The notes beneath the pieces were generated by a model that worked only from the letters and a program-made list of their open reading frames with translations, was not told the DNA's origin and did not search any database. A DNA stretch of 64,000 bases. Origin: Telopea speciosissima (Eukaryota > Streptophyta > Magnoliopsida > Proteales > Proteaceae). Location: the NCBI RefSeq assembly GCF_018873765.1, contig NC_057924.1:7378001-7442000 (forward strand), in the 5' to 3' direction. Below, one piece after another: positions 24,669 through 35,314 of this stretch; the first letter of the stretch is position 1; each line of letters starts with the position of its first letter. The translations under genes and the position numbers were made by a program.

Positions 24669-26474
24669 CATGATCCAGGTAATTTTCTTTCATCTTTGTT
24701 CAAGTTTAATGAAGTTTTTTCTTCCATTAAAAAAAAAAAACTATGTAGAATCTAAATTGTTGAACCCCTTCCCTCTCAGTACATCCGAAACCGGCTGTCA
24801 CGATGACAAGAAGTCATTCTTTGAAAACCCTATCCCGACTAATCCTTTGCGAAGCCCCATTTGGATTCATTCTCTTCGTGGAATCGCTACTTCACCCTAG
24901 CATTCATCTCTCCCAGACTTATCCTCTTCATCGAATGATTAAGTAACCCTAAATTTTGTCTCACCGGCCCAGACTCATCATTCCCTACAAAACACCCCTA
25001 AAGGATGCTCCGTTTGGGGTATAATTCCATATTTTTCTCTCAGTGAAAATCCGTTTATATATGCATCCCTAAATCCAACCATTTGTCATTCGTTGTTTCA
25101 AGTTTCAAAAATGAATCAGATGTAAAGACGAAATGGGTGAAGCAGCATTTGGAATCCATGGGCATAAGGTATATGGGAGATTGGCTTTGATTTATAAGTG
25201 AGAGATTATTGGATTAGTGTGTCCATTAAACCCTTTTTTATTAATAAAGTGTTTGTTATTAATTTTTTATGCAGGACATATTTTGTTGGGTTTGGGCTTG
25301 TAAGTTGTTCCATGGGGTTTTCACCTAAAACGGTTCTTGGCTAGGATTATGATTGGACATCATATTCATACGGCCATCACATTGTATGTCGTTAGGAATG
25401 AGATTTCGGTACATAAATGTGAGTACACATATTGTGTTTGTATAGTGATATTCCCAGGTACATTGAGAGGGGGGTGAATCAATGTCTTTAACAACTTTTC
25501 ATATCACACCCGTCAATTTTTGTTGATAGCACACAAACACATACACTTCCACCTCACTACCATAGATGTGACTAGGTCTACCGGATAGTGCACAACCATT
25601 CTGAAAGCCACACACTTCAAGGAAATGTAAAGCATTCACAGGACACAAAAAATTACATTGTTCGGCCAAGATGCCTACGTCCATGGAGGAATACCCTATT
25701 AGGGTTTTGTATTTTCCTCAATACTCAACTCAGGTTTTTAATCGCTACAATGATTCAGGAACTCCTATCCCTACTTCGGTTTGTGCAGACAACACAAACG
25801 AGAGCAATTACCCCTTCTCCAGATAAGCACCCACTTGAATGAAGTAACAATTTAATAACAATCATAAAAAAGAGTAAATCCCTCCATTACACTGATAAAA
25901 TATTGGTTTTCAGTTCAATCTAGGTTTTCATCACATAAACTACCTAAAACATTCAAGATAAAGATTTACAATAAAGAATTACCTCTTGCAGAGTAACCCA
26001 ATAATCAACAACACCTATGGAATGATTTCAGAACATTGCACGCTTCCCCACGTGTACAGAAATCAAGAAAACAACACTTTCTTCCTCTTTTGTGCAAATC
26101 ATCTTCTTCTTTTTTTTTTGTAGATTTTTATCACGTTTTTCTTCCTCCAAACGTGTTCTACTCGTTTCTCTGAATGCACAACACTTTGCGACTCATAAAA
26201 CGAAGTCCATGAGATGTGGCTTTCCAAAGTTGGATGATCCAAAACAAGAAACCAATAGTATAATCCATAATTATGAAGATCACTTGTGATAAACCGCTTC
26301 ACCACATCACGTCAAAGTGCTTTGACAAATCTAACTGTTGCTGACATCAATGCTGCTTCAAAACACGGTTTTTTTTTCTTTTTTATGAGAAGAAAAAAGC
26401 ACAAGCTTATAAGTTATCAAAGCCAGAATTACAAGCATTTCTAGTCAATTTTCTAGCATAAGCAACACACATAA
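24669..26474. other. Unassigned repeat-like interval
   Basis: No gene is supported. The stretch near 25465-26300 begins with the wording GAGAGGGGGGTGAATCAATG. I associate that wording with dispersed plant retroelement sequence, but I cannot place it in a family or find its ends. Confidence 0.3.
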
Positions 26475-26705
26475 TTGCTTAGAAAAGCTAACATAATTGC
26501 TGATTGTCGCGCCCTCCATTCTTCCGTCAACCATCTCTCCTTTGTTCATACATGGAGGGAGGCCATTGCTGATAGACTAGCAACTGTTGGAGCTACCACT
26601 CAGACCTCTGGTTTTTGGGATGAATTCCCCCCTTCCTGTATTTCTCTTGATCTGTATGCTGATTCGTCTGGAATCTTGTTCCAGCATTATTCGTTTACCA
26701 AAACA
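26475..26705 (+). mobile_element. LINE RNase H C-terminal fragment
   Basis: The translation reads FVHTWREAIADRLATVGA, then FWDEFPPSCISLDLYAD. This matches the C-terminal RNase H part of plant L1 ORF2 proteins (HVxREAN..AD.LA...; P..I...L..D..G). The upstream parts are absent, so this is a short relic. Confidence 0.65.
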
Positions 26706-26736
26706 ACAAGCATTGATAAGAAAATTCTACAAAATG

Positions 26737-26792
26737 TTTTTTTTTTTTTGGGGAGACAGGAGGGGTATCCGACTTTAGGCCGACTAAATCCT
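26737..26792 (-). mobile_element. 3' fragment of the 6085-type SINE-like retroposon
   Basis: A T-run (26737-26749) is followed by GGGGAGACAGGAGGGGTATC and CGACTTTAGGCCGACTAAAT, the reverse complement of the 3' part of the element at 6085-6202. Homology stops after AAATCCT, so this copy is 5'-truncated. Confidence 0.7.
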
Positions 26793-26879
26793 CAATATTA
26801 TTTCTTCTTTAAATCAGCAACCAACCAAAATGGAGATAATGGAATCCAATTCAACTACGCCCTGTACATGTGCTTTTCT

Positions 26880-28480
26880 CCGTGAATCGCACCCATATGA
26901 GACTTTGTGTACACGGCCAATTAATAGCCTAGCGCGAGCATTAACTCCGCGCCATTTATTGTGCTTCATCCGATTTACATATGACCATTAAATGCCAATC
27001 CAAGCATAAAAAAGATTCTAGAATCAACGTTTTAAGCAAAAAACGAGCTGCAGGGTTTAACTTCCAGAGAGCTTATTAAATTAAGATGGAAAATTCGGCT
27101 AAGTCATTTAATGTCTCTCATCTTGCTTCTGTTTCGCGCGACTTCACAATAATCGCTGTAACTTCCTCGTCCAAACTCGAAATCACACGATTCAAAATGC
27201 ATCAAAACCACAACTCGACAAACTACAAATTTTATTCAGATCATTCTGCTTAGTTCTTCTTGTAACCATTCCGAAAATAGCTCTAAATATGATGCAAATG
27301 TGTCGACCTATGTAATTCCCATTTTTGAAACACCAAACCATCACCTGCTGCTTCTAGTCTTCACTAGCTGCTGTATAAGGACATTATACATCACCAAACA
27401 CAGGCCCAGGTTCCTCTGCAACTCTGCCAAATTACTGAACTGCCCTTGCCACTACTATGTGATTGTGAGACTTCACCAACACCTCCGAAACACTTGAGCA
27501 TCAACAAAACTGATTGTAATTGCAAACAATGACAACCTACACTCCAGTGGACCAACATATGGAAAAGAATCTGATAACAAACTCGCATGTGTTATTGCTA
27601 ATTGTGAGGACGAGTTTTGTACCTATCAATTGATCTTTGATATGAGAGATCCTATTTGTTGCAATGTAGTATCACCACGGGTTTTGGTGAGCCAATGAGT
27701 GACGTTCTATAGACTATATATCGGTGCACTGGACACGGGGTCCCATACTGTTCATGAAAGAGATGCTTAACATGAAATTCACTGTCCTTAATTGTGGAAT
27801 ATCAATAAAAGAGAAAGTCTATGATTGATCACACTGAAATCTGGTACCAGTAACATTTTTTTAAATTGCTTACAAAGTTACTTTCGAGTATGAAAAATAA
27901 TATTTTATTTATTGAAATTTTTTTTCGATGACCGATCATAATCATAGAATCTCTGATAGAGACTTGTACGATGAGCAGGGGTTGGGTAATATTCATTTAC
28001 ATGCCCTATAACTCCCCCAAAGATCTATGAACTAGCCCATGCTTAACTAGCCAGGTAGACAAAGGACCCTGCATGTTTTTTATTCCTCCCGCATTTTTTT
28101 TAAGTATTTCACATTTACGATGAAATTTATGAAGATTTACCAGCAATTTGTTCTTCTGCATAGAAGCATCGTGCGGGATTTAATGATTCCTAGGAGCAAA
28201 TTTATCCTTTTAACTTTAACTATTCGGTCTGATCATTTTAGTTGGTAATGGTAATAAAGATAATAACAAATAAAAAGGAATTAATGGCTTGAACTGTATA
28301 TCAAAGGCCGAAGAGAGAAGATATCAGAAAAATTAAAATTATTGTTAACCAAGGAAAAGAATTCGTACGTGGTAATAACAAGATATACTTTGACCAGAAA
28401 AACCCATACTCAAAATATTATATTTTTTATTATTTCTATTTCAAATACGGGTTTTATCAGTAAAGCGAAATCAAATGGAT
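26880..28480. other. Interval without recognised genes
   Basis: Short open frames only, with no domain or splice context. Moderately AT-rich and apparently single copy. Confidence 0.4.
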
Positions 28481-28574
28481 TCAATTGGAGTTTTTTTGAA
28501 ACATATCAATAAGCTAGACCCATACTGCGAGTTGTCTCATGCCGTAAAAAAACCCAAACATTCAAGAAATCTGT

Positions 28575-28655
28575 TGCCTTGAAGAGGACTCGAACCTACA
28601 CACTCTTTAGCACAAGATTTTGAGTCTCGTGTGTCTACCATTTCACCACCAAGGC
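28575..28655 (-). pseudogene. trnL-CAA: Plastid-derived tRNA-Leu(CAA) in nuclear DNA
   Basis: On the minus strand this reads as an 81-base leucine tRNA. The 5' acceptor strand is GCCTTGG, the D arm GGTGAAATGGTAGAC, the anticodon loop CTCAAAA (anticodon CAA), a long variable arm follows, then GGTTCGAGTCC and CAAGGC with discriminator A. The length and wording are those of the chloroplast gene. Compared with the plastid gene as I remember it, the differences are mostly C-to-T or G-to-A type. The T stem has one mispair. Flanking sequence (28500-28574 and 28656-28700) also looks plastid-like, so this is a nuclear plastid-DNA insertion and probably not a working gene. Confidence 0.85.
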
Positions 28656-28950
28656 ATCTTGTGGGATATTAGTCAAGTGAAAGTCTTATGTGCAAATTAA
28701 AGAGTTTAATTGTGCATGACAATTTTGGAAATATTGATTGATTAATTATATTTTTATTTTTGACAACAAATAAAATATTATTGAATTATATGATTGATCA
28801 TAATTAAAGAGAAAATAATCTAGATTCTTTTTTTTTGGTAATAATTTCTTTTAGATTCTAAATCTTTCCTATTTGGAAGCGAGATTGTTGGGTACTTGGA
28901 AAGATTCTCTTCAACCACAATAAATAGATACATACACAGTTTGGGAAACT

Positions 28951-29350
28951 ATGTTGAGCATAGGAATCCCACTTGAGTGGGAATATAATATAAAAGAGGA
29001 GGAGAGGGAGGGGAGAGCCAAGTTTTGTCTAGTCCCTTCTCTCTCTCTCTCTCCTCTTGAGTGTGTGTGAGTAGTGAGATTGTAGGGTTTTTGGAAACCT
29101 TAGGTTTTGGTGATTGTGATCTTCCCTGTTGTTTTTTGGATTGAAGATTCAATGTCCCTCTCTCTCTCTCTCTCTCTTTCCTCTCTCTTGAGTGTGTGTG
29201 TGTGGGTAGTGAGATTAGGTTTTGGTGATTGTGATCTTATCTATTGTTGGATTGAAGATTCAAGGTATTGACCACTCAATCTCTTTCTCTGTTTAAGTTG
29301 AAAGAACTATTATCTGGAGAAGGAGCAACATCTGTTATTCTCAGGTAACC
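28951..29350 (+). mobile_element. Possible Copia-like solo LTR fossil
   Basis: Begins TGTTGAGCATAGGAATCCCA, a wording typical of the start of plant Copia LTRs, followed by a TATA-like ATATAATATAAAAGAGG. No primer-binding site, internal region or partner LTR was found, so the right boundary is uncertain. Broken or solo. Confidence 0.35.
29036..29268. repeat. Tandem duplication of about 115 bp
   Basis: Two direct copies, about 29036-29153 and 29154-29268. Each runs from a TC microsatellite through TTGAGTGTGTGTG and GGTTTTGGTGATTGTGATCT to TTGGATTGAAGATTCAA. The second copy lacks about 20 bases of the first. Confidence 0.8.
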
Positions 29351-29485
29351 TACGTTTTCCGTTTATTTATTTTTTGTTATGAGAAGAGTTCTCAAACTTA
29401 AATGCAAAGGTTCATACTCGATCCATTTCCGCTGCGCATTCGGGTAACCCAGTTGTTTCCCAACATATTGATTAGATAACACACA

Positions 29486-29489
<4 letters not shown>

Positions 29490-29559
<70 letters not shown>
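29490..29559. repeat. (GA)n microsatellite, about 35 units
   Basis: Uninterrupted GA run of roughly 70 bases, preceded by a short (AC) run. Confidence 0.95.
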
Positions 29560-29562
<3 letters not shown>

Positions 29563-29883
29563 ATTTGAAAATAATTTTTTTGTGAGTTACAAGAAAAAAA
29601 ATTTATTTTCCAACTATACTTTATTTACTCAACAATCAAGTAAACAACTATGTATTTAAAAAAAAAAATGATTACTCACTGAGATTATGGTGACGGGTAA
29701 AAAAACCAAGTCTTATTCAACTCGGATGATTCATGATCTAGTCTTGTTAGTTTTCACCCTTACCAAGTCTACAAGATTCTTCACTAGGTTTTCCAAAATT
29801 TTAATTCGACATAGGTGACTCACCCGAGTTAAAGACTTGTTTTCCAATTATGGTTCAAAACCTGGTTTCTCTCTCTCTATATA

Positions 29884-29888
<5 letters not shown>

Positions 29889-29958
<70 letters not shown>
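29889..29958. repeat. (GA)n microsatellite, about 35 units
   Basis: A second uninterrupted GA run of nearly the same length, 400 bases from the first and 390 bases upstream of the small ubiquitin-like gene. Confidence 0.95.
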
Positions 29959-29960
<2 letters not shown>

Positions 29961-30348
29961 ATTGACAATGCCATTTTCCTATCTTTAATCAGATGGTCAT
30001 GCTCTGTGGTGGCAGGTTGTGATGATAAGTAGCAAGGGAAGAAAGAATATGTGAAGACCCTGTATGCTGTATAGCCTGAAGTGATGATGGCCATGGGCTT
30101 CCCCATTTGACACGCTCACATCTAAACTAACTCCCGTAAACGCAGCATACATGACCAGTACTCATCAGTGTTCACCACCACCACCACCACTCCCTTCACC
30201 GTCATCATCACCTTCATCACCTTCACCTTCTCCTTCTCTTTCTCATCAAAACAAATCCTTAAAAAAACTTTGATCTCTCTCTCTCTCTCTCTCTCTCACT
30301 TCTTATATTTCTCCAAAACAAAAGATTGAAAAAAGAAAGGAAGGAAAG

Positions 30349-30723
30349 ATGAAGTTGATGATAGAAGCATTGACAGGGACACTATTCTACATTCAAGTGG
30401 AAGACAATGCGACAGTAGGTGATCTAAAGAAGGAGATTGAAACACAAGAGAAGCTCCCTAAAGATCGTCTCATACTTCTTCATCACTTCCATGACAATCA
30501 TGAACATGGTAATCCTCATAACAATGATCATCAAAATGGGCTTTTGATGATGATGATGATGATAATGGTGGAAGACACATTTTCCCTTGTTGATTATGGT
30601 GTTAGAGATGGATCTCATATTCATCTTTGTTTCAATACCCTTGATGATGATGATGATGATGATGATGATGCCTCATCTCAATATCATCTCTTATTCTCTG
30701 TTCCTGATTCCTTTATTTGGTAA
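30349..30723 (+). CDS. Small ubiquitin-like-fold protein
   Basis: An intronless frame of 124 residues. Residues 1-46 (MKLMIEALTGTLFYIQVEDN, then VGDLKKEIE and LPKDRLIL) match the first two strands and the helix of ubiquitin. Residues about 75-96 (VEDTFSLVDYGVRDGSHIHL) match the LEDGRTLADYNIQKEST end of the fold. Between them is a His/Asn-rich insert and a run of Met; after it is a run of nine Asp. Both low-complexity parts are encoded by GAT/ATG trinucleotide repeats. There is no C-terminal Gly-Gly, so it is not a conjugated modifier; family members serve as interaction domains. A TC-rich leader (30273-30297) precedes the start, and the ATG context is AAAGATGAAG. It is convergent with the triple ubiquitin-like gene at 31852. 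Function beyond the fold is unknown. Confidence 0.8.
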   Translation: MKLMIEALTGTLFYIQVEDNATVGDLKKEIETQEKLPKDRLILLHHFHDNHEHGNPHNNDHQNGLLMMMMMIMVEDTFSLVDYGVRDGSHIHLCFNTLDDDDDDDDDASSQYHLLFSVPDSFIW

Positions 30724-30999
30724 CTCCATTTAAGAAAGAAAAGAAATTAAGAGCAAATTAACCCTGTAACATTCTTTCTTTTTCTTCCTTAGTTTACCAT
30801 AAAAAAAAATTAAAAAAAAATAAAAAATAAAAACATATACAAAGTAAATCCCGTAACTTTTTTTTTTTTTTTTGTCAATGACGCCCTACAATATGTGATA
30901 GCTTGACTCATAATCACAAGATTTGGATCCATTGAATGGGCTCACTAATAAAGCAACACAATTTTAGCTCCCAAATGATCCTCTTTGCTTTCCAACAGG

Positions 31000-31160
31000 C
31001 CGTACTCAGTGCACAAGGCTCCCGCGTTTAACAGGGTCTGAGGAAGGTCAAATGTACGCAGCCTTACCCCTGTTTCCAGAGAGGCTGTTTCCAAGACGTC
31101 TTGGATCCGTGACCAAGTGTTCAGCAAGTGAGCACTTGACCAACACACCAAGCACGACCT
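31000..31160 (-). mobile_element. Au-type tRNA-derived SINE (decayed)
   Basis: On the minus strand it contains AACAGCCTCTCTGGAAACAG, then GGGGTAAGGCTGCGTACATT and CCTCAGACCC, the diagnostic wording of the angiosperm Au SINE. The head (TTGGTCAAGTGCTCACTTG ... GGTCACGGATCC) holds the tRNA-related A/B-box region, with the B box decayed. No target duplication is evident. Confidence 0.7.
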
Positions 31161-31460
31161 TCAACAAAAAATAAAAAATAAAAAAATAAAAAAATAAAAT
31201 TGATCTTCACCATGAAATGTATTCTTCATGTACTGAAAATTTTTACCAACACTAGAAAATGGATAATATATAGGCACAAATCACCATTAGATGTGTATTT
31301 TTCCTTCTCATGATTGGATAATTGATGGAGTAATGAGAATCAAGTATGATCTTTGCCTCTTTTGTACCAATTCATCAGATGGTAAATGCGGATTCATTAG
31401 AGTTACCACAATCCAATACATACTTTAAAATCACTTTAGTTGTTCAATTACATATTTTTT

Positions 31461-31632
31461 GGGAAGCAGTTTTCTGTACGGGAGTGTGGCCTACGCCAGC
31501 ACTCCCATGTGTCTATCTCTTTCCTCCTTAAAACAAGGGGACAGAAGTGTCTTTTCACATGGGAGGAGAGAGACAGATCGACTCATGGGAGTGCTAGCTT
31601 AGGCCACACTCCCGGACAAAGATCTTTTTCCC
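31461..31632. mobile_element. Foldback element (GGGAAA-ended subfamily)
   Basis: The left arm GGGAAGCAGTTTTCTGTACG and right arm (reverse complement) GGGAAAAAGATCTTTGTCCG continue into the shared GGGAGTGTGGCCTA(C/A)GC(C/T)AGCACTCCCAT on both sides. A central GGACAGAAGTGTC-type loop separates the arms. The flanks ATATTTTTT and ATATTCTTA may be a decayed 9-bp target duplication. It sits between the two convergent ubiquitin-like genes. Confidence 0.75.
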
Positions 31633-31851
31633 ATATTCTTATAAGTTCAAATATATTAGGAAAAGCACATATTGGAGAGAGATGATAATTATATTAAGGA
31701 TGATGAAGAAGAAACATGTTTTCATCTAATTATTTTATACCATAATGATCCTAACCTAGTACTAAAATATGAGCGCCATTGAAATAGCTAATCTTTTTTC
31801 TAAAAACCTATCAATTAATGTCTTCAAAGGTAACTAGCAAGCAATTGATAT

Positions 31852-32601
31852 TCAATATCCGCGACTCACAGTTCCTTTGAATACGTATAAAGAATCCCCA
31901 TTTTCGACTCCATGCCAACGGAGGTTGAAACTGTCTCGCATGATCCTTTGTTTGTGGATAAAGAAATAGTCATCTGCGGGTAAAACCTTACCATCCAACA
32001 ATATTTTCCTCAACTCATTGATAGTAGTAGTATCTTTCATCTCCAATGGAATACTCGCCGAGTTAAGCAAACAAGAAGAAGTTTGGACCAATACACTCAA
32101 CCGTTTTGAGGCAGGCTCAGTTGTTGAACGATTTGTGGTTTTCAAGAACCCAATGATTTCTGATTGATCACAAATGTTATACTCACTTAAGCTTCGGTAT
32201 TCGTCTCCCATCTCTATGCCGGAGAAGTACAACATTAATCTTTTGATCGGAATACCATCAATTATATGGATTTTCTCCTTCAAGCTTCGAACAGTTTCTG
32301 TTTTGTCCACCATCATATGTATCTTCTTGGATGACGTTTTAACAGTAATTTGGATCATAGTATCAGACTCTGTAGGAGGTGAAATGGTAAGATCAATTTT
32401 GGTGCCTTCAAACACAATTGGGTAATCTTCCATGTCAAGCCCATCAATTAGTTCCAATCCATAAACAGATAGTGTCTGGAAAGCAGCTGGAACACCCAAG
32501 AGCTGTTCAATCTTTTGCTTCACTTCAAGAATGGTTTCCTTGTGATCCACTTCTATAAGGAACTCCCCTTCACTCGTCGCAATCATGACCCTCATTGTCA
32601 T
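31852..32601 (-). CDS. Protein with three tandem ubiquitin-like domains
   Basis: 249 residues from the ATG at 32601. Three ubiquitin-like folds lie at about residues 3-75 (MRVMIATSEGEFLIEVDHKE), 82-154 (MIQITVKTSSKKIHMMVDKT) and 166-243 (KRLSVLVQTSSC). Each has the strand-strand-helix pattern, for example SLKEKIHIIDGIPIKRLMLY in the second. The end is SRGY, without Gly-Gly, so no unit can be conjugated like ubiquitin. Plants have related multi-domain proteins of unclear role. The frame is open upstream to 32712, but I prefer the inner start: the upstream part contains a good intron (donor CTAT|gtaagttg at 32690, acceptor aacag|GTTAATC at 32615), and removing it puts a stop between the upstream ATG and the inner start. 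This makes 32615-32690 a 76-bp leader intron. The neighbour at 30349 is a convergent ubiquitin-like gene. Confidence 0.8.
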   Translation of the reverse strand: MTMRVMIATSEGEFLIEVDHKETILEVKQKIEQLLGVPAAFQTLSVYGLELIDGLDMEDYPIVFEGTKIDLTISPPTESDTMIQITVKTSSKKIHMMVDKTETVRSLKEKIHIIDGIPIKRLMLYFSGIEMGDEYRSLSEYNICDQSEIIGFLKTTNRSTTEPASKRLSVLVQTSSCLLNSASIPLEMKDTTTINELRKILLDGKVLPADDYFFIHKQRIMRDSFNLRWHGVENGDSLYVFKGTVSRGY

Positions 32602-33499
32602 GACAGTGATTAACCTGTTCATAAGTTGCAAAGGAAGATGAGAAGTAGAAATGAACAAACATAGTGAGCCAAAGGGAGTTAACAACTTACATAGAAGAAG
32701 AGATTTTCGCATTGTTAGTTAAAAAAATGATTATACAGAGTAACTAAGGATTTAGAGGTTGAGGAAAGCTTTAGGAAATGCAGGAATTTCATGGAATTAC
32801 ATTATTAGAAAAGTTTTCCAAGTGTTCATAAGATGGAATTTCCACATTATTGCATAAAATATCAGATACCAATAAGAAATTATTCATAAAAATGACAAAA
32901 GAAACTCATCAAGAGATAGGAGGAAGGCCAAATGTGAGATAGAACCTTGAACAAATATGGATGAATCAATTAGGGAACTAAAAATTTACATCCACAGAAG
33001 GGTTTTAGGATTTAAATTTTGATAACTAACTCCCCCGCCTTATCTTGTTAGAAGTGAAGAAGGGGTCAATTTGAATGTGAGAATCATGCCTAAAGTATGA
33101 TTGGTTACTCTGTTTTTGTTCAATTCCTCTGCATGAGAATCGTTTGGTTCATTTATATCTTATGCCTTGTATTAATTAACAAAGGGACTGTATTACATGT
33201 GTGATAAGCATGTCGAGAGATCATTTGAAACAGATTGTACTTACTGTCGCTTTGAAAAAATTGTGCTACATTAAAACGGTAAAAAAAAAATGAAGTTACA
33301 AATTATTTAACATCTTGAGGAGTGTCAATAAGAAAATCCCATTAAGAAAAGAATCACATGAACATTGTTGCAAAGGGTTCATAATCGAATGGCTGGATTT
33401 GAGTAGTACCCTCATACTTTCGTTTGCTTCAAAAGCTTCACCAAACTAAGATTTTCCCAGTTTGAAAGTTAAAAAAAACCAAGTGTAAATTTTGGGCAA

Positions 33500-34600
33500 G
33501 TAAGACCTAAGCTGATGCTGTTGCATTTAAGATTTTAGGTATTGGTATCAGGAGATGATATTGATACGGATCGAGCCGTATTGGGTGTAAATTAAAAGAT
33601 GGATCACTTTTTGGCTGATTGATGTAGTAGATATCGTGTAAGTTGGCGCAGGCGTGCACACATGCACACACGTGTGTGTGCCAAGTTGTGGCCGAGGTCG
33701 GGTGTGGGTCAAAATATATTTTTTACATATTGTCAGTTTTTGACACCGATTTTGCTCTTCTTCCTTTCAAGTGCTCCTGTTCTCTGAAAGTGTTAGAGAT
33801 ACTGTTCTGATTTTGTTTTCGTACAGTCATAGTTTTTGTCTACCAAAATCGGTATTCGTATTTGAGTATTTTACTAAGTATAGCCATTGGTGATTGGACT
33901 CCCTATATGTAATCACATTTATTTAGTATTATGCAACCTATGTGATTTGAGAGTTGTTTTATCTTGGAGAGGGTATAGATGCATGGTCAACCTGGATTGT
34001 AGAATTGAGGCATCTAAAAACCTTAATGATTTCTACATATGACTCAACTCTACAACCTTCTTCTTCTGTGATACAAGAGGACGTATCTTGGTGCAATGAT
34101 TCTTTCTACATCAATTTGTACAAGATCATTTCGGTGATGCACAAATTTGCATAGTAAATAGATAAATCTTATACTACTGCCCGTTGTATTATATGGACCA
34201 ACAATCAAACTTTCCTTACTATTCTTATGCAAAAAAATTATGCCAAATGCCTCTTTAAAATAAAAATTTCTTTAACAGGCACACCTAGTTTTGTCACTTG
34301 AACAGTGATGTAGAATGAGACCTAAGCTGATGCTGTTGCATTCAAGATTTTAGGTATTGGTATTAGGATATGATATCGATACAAATCGGGCCAGTATTGG
34401 GTGTAAATTAAAAGATGGATCGCTTTTCGGCCAATTGATGTAGCAGATCTTGTGTAACTTTTGGGAAAGTGAGACCTAAGTTGATGTTGTTGCATTCAAG
34501 ATTTTAGGTATTGGTATCAGGATATGATATAGATATAGATCGGGCCGGTATTGGGTGTAAATTAAAAAATGGATCACTTTGTGGTTGATACATCTGATCC
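33500..34600. repeat. Local tandem repeats within unit A
   Basis: A unit of about 130 bases (GAGACCTAAGCTGATGCTGT ... GGTGTAAATTAAAAGATGGA) occurs near 33500-33610, 34315-34430 and 34470-34580. A single diverged copy lies in unit B near 38425-38530. The words resemble the GTATCGG elements, but without terminal repeats. Confidence 0.65.
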
Positions 34601-34890
34601 ATATCGATCTCCGACGATACCTTTAATGTTTTTGCCCCAGTTAAATACATCGGATTTGCTAGGGTCTTTGCGGGAATTTAGACATCCTTATCGCTAGGTG
34701 TTAGGTGTTTGCCCTAGCTAGATTACACCATGTCGGTATCATTTAGCCTTTTTCCAAATTGCAAAGTGACAAACATTGATGCTTCCATGAGATTTAGAGT
34801 ACATTAAATCCATTTTTTTAAATATTGCACTACACACCTATTTCACTAGTCAAATTTTTACTGTAAATATAAAATGAAAGTGCCTCGGCA

Positions 34891-35080
34891 GCAATTTGGA
34901 TCCTCTACTATCGAGCTGCTCGGCAGGACCGTGCTGCCCAGACACGGTGTTGCACGTAATGTCCGCCTTACCCCTGCCCAAACGCCTTGCTTGAGTGGGG
35001 GTAAGGCGGTCATTGCACGCAGCACAGTGTCTGGGCAGCACGGTCCTGCCGGGCAGCTCGGTAGTAGAGGATCTGGATCC
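34891..35080. mobile_element. Foldback element (core-sharing family), copy with TSD and empty site
   Basis: 190 bases flanked by CCTCGGCA on both sides (34883-34890 and 35081-35088). The arms pair over about 80 bases: GGATCCTCTACTATCGAGCT on the left against (reverse complement) AGATCCTCTACTACCGAGCT on the right, then GGCAGGACCGTGCTGCCCAG on both. The core is CCGCCTTACCCCTGCCC ... TTGCTTGAGTGGGGGTAAGG. Unit B at 38992-38999 has CCTTAGCA followed directly by the same downstream host sequence, that is, an empty site. The 8-9 bp duplication would fit a MULE- or hAT-type transposase. Confidence 0.88.
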
Positions 35081-35149
35081 CCTCGGCAATGACTCCAAAG
35101 TGACAAAATTGTGAACATCCCATTAATAACATTCTTATAACTTTATGAA

Positions 35150-35300
35150 GGGAAAAGTTTGGGTATGCTAGCACCCTATATGTCTATTTCTCTCTTCTCC
35201 CCTTTGAAAGGTAAGAGAGTCATTTCAAAGGAGGGAAGAGAGAGATAGACACTATGGGTATTAGCATACGGTATACCGCTAGCATATCTAACCTTTTCTC
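35150..35300. mobile_element. Foldback element (GGGAAA-ended subfamily)
   Basis: Left GGGAAAAGTTTGGGTATGCT and right (reverse complement) GAGAAAAGGTTAGATATGCT, continuing through (T)AGCACCC/TAATACCC and GTCTATTTCTCTCTTC / GTCTATCTCTCTCTTC. This resembles the 31461 and 35495 copies. Absent at the matching point of unit B. Confidence 0.7.
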
Positions 35301-35314
35301 TCCATAAATTTGAT

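Noticed and set aside
28575-28655. Functional nuclear tRNA-Leu gene
   Set aside because: Length, variable arm and wording are those of the plastid gene; a T-stem mispair and plastid-like flanks favour a transferred fossil.
29363-30106. Serine/leucine or arginine/glutamate repeat proteins
   Set aside because: They are translations of GA/TC microsatellites.
32602-32712. N-terminal signal-like extension of the triple ubiquitin-like protein
   Set aside because: Most of it is better explained as a short leader intron with canonical splice sites, and no known relative has such an extension.
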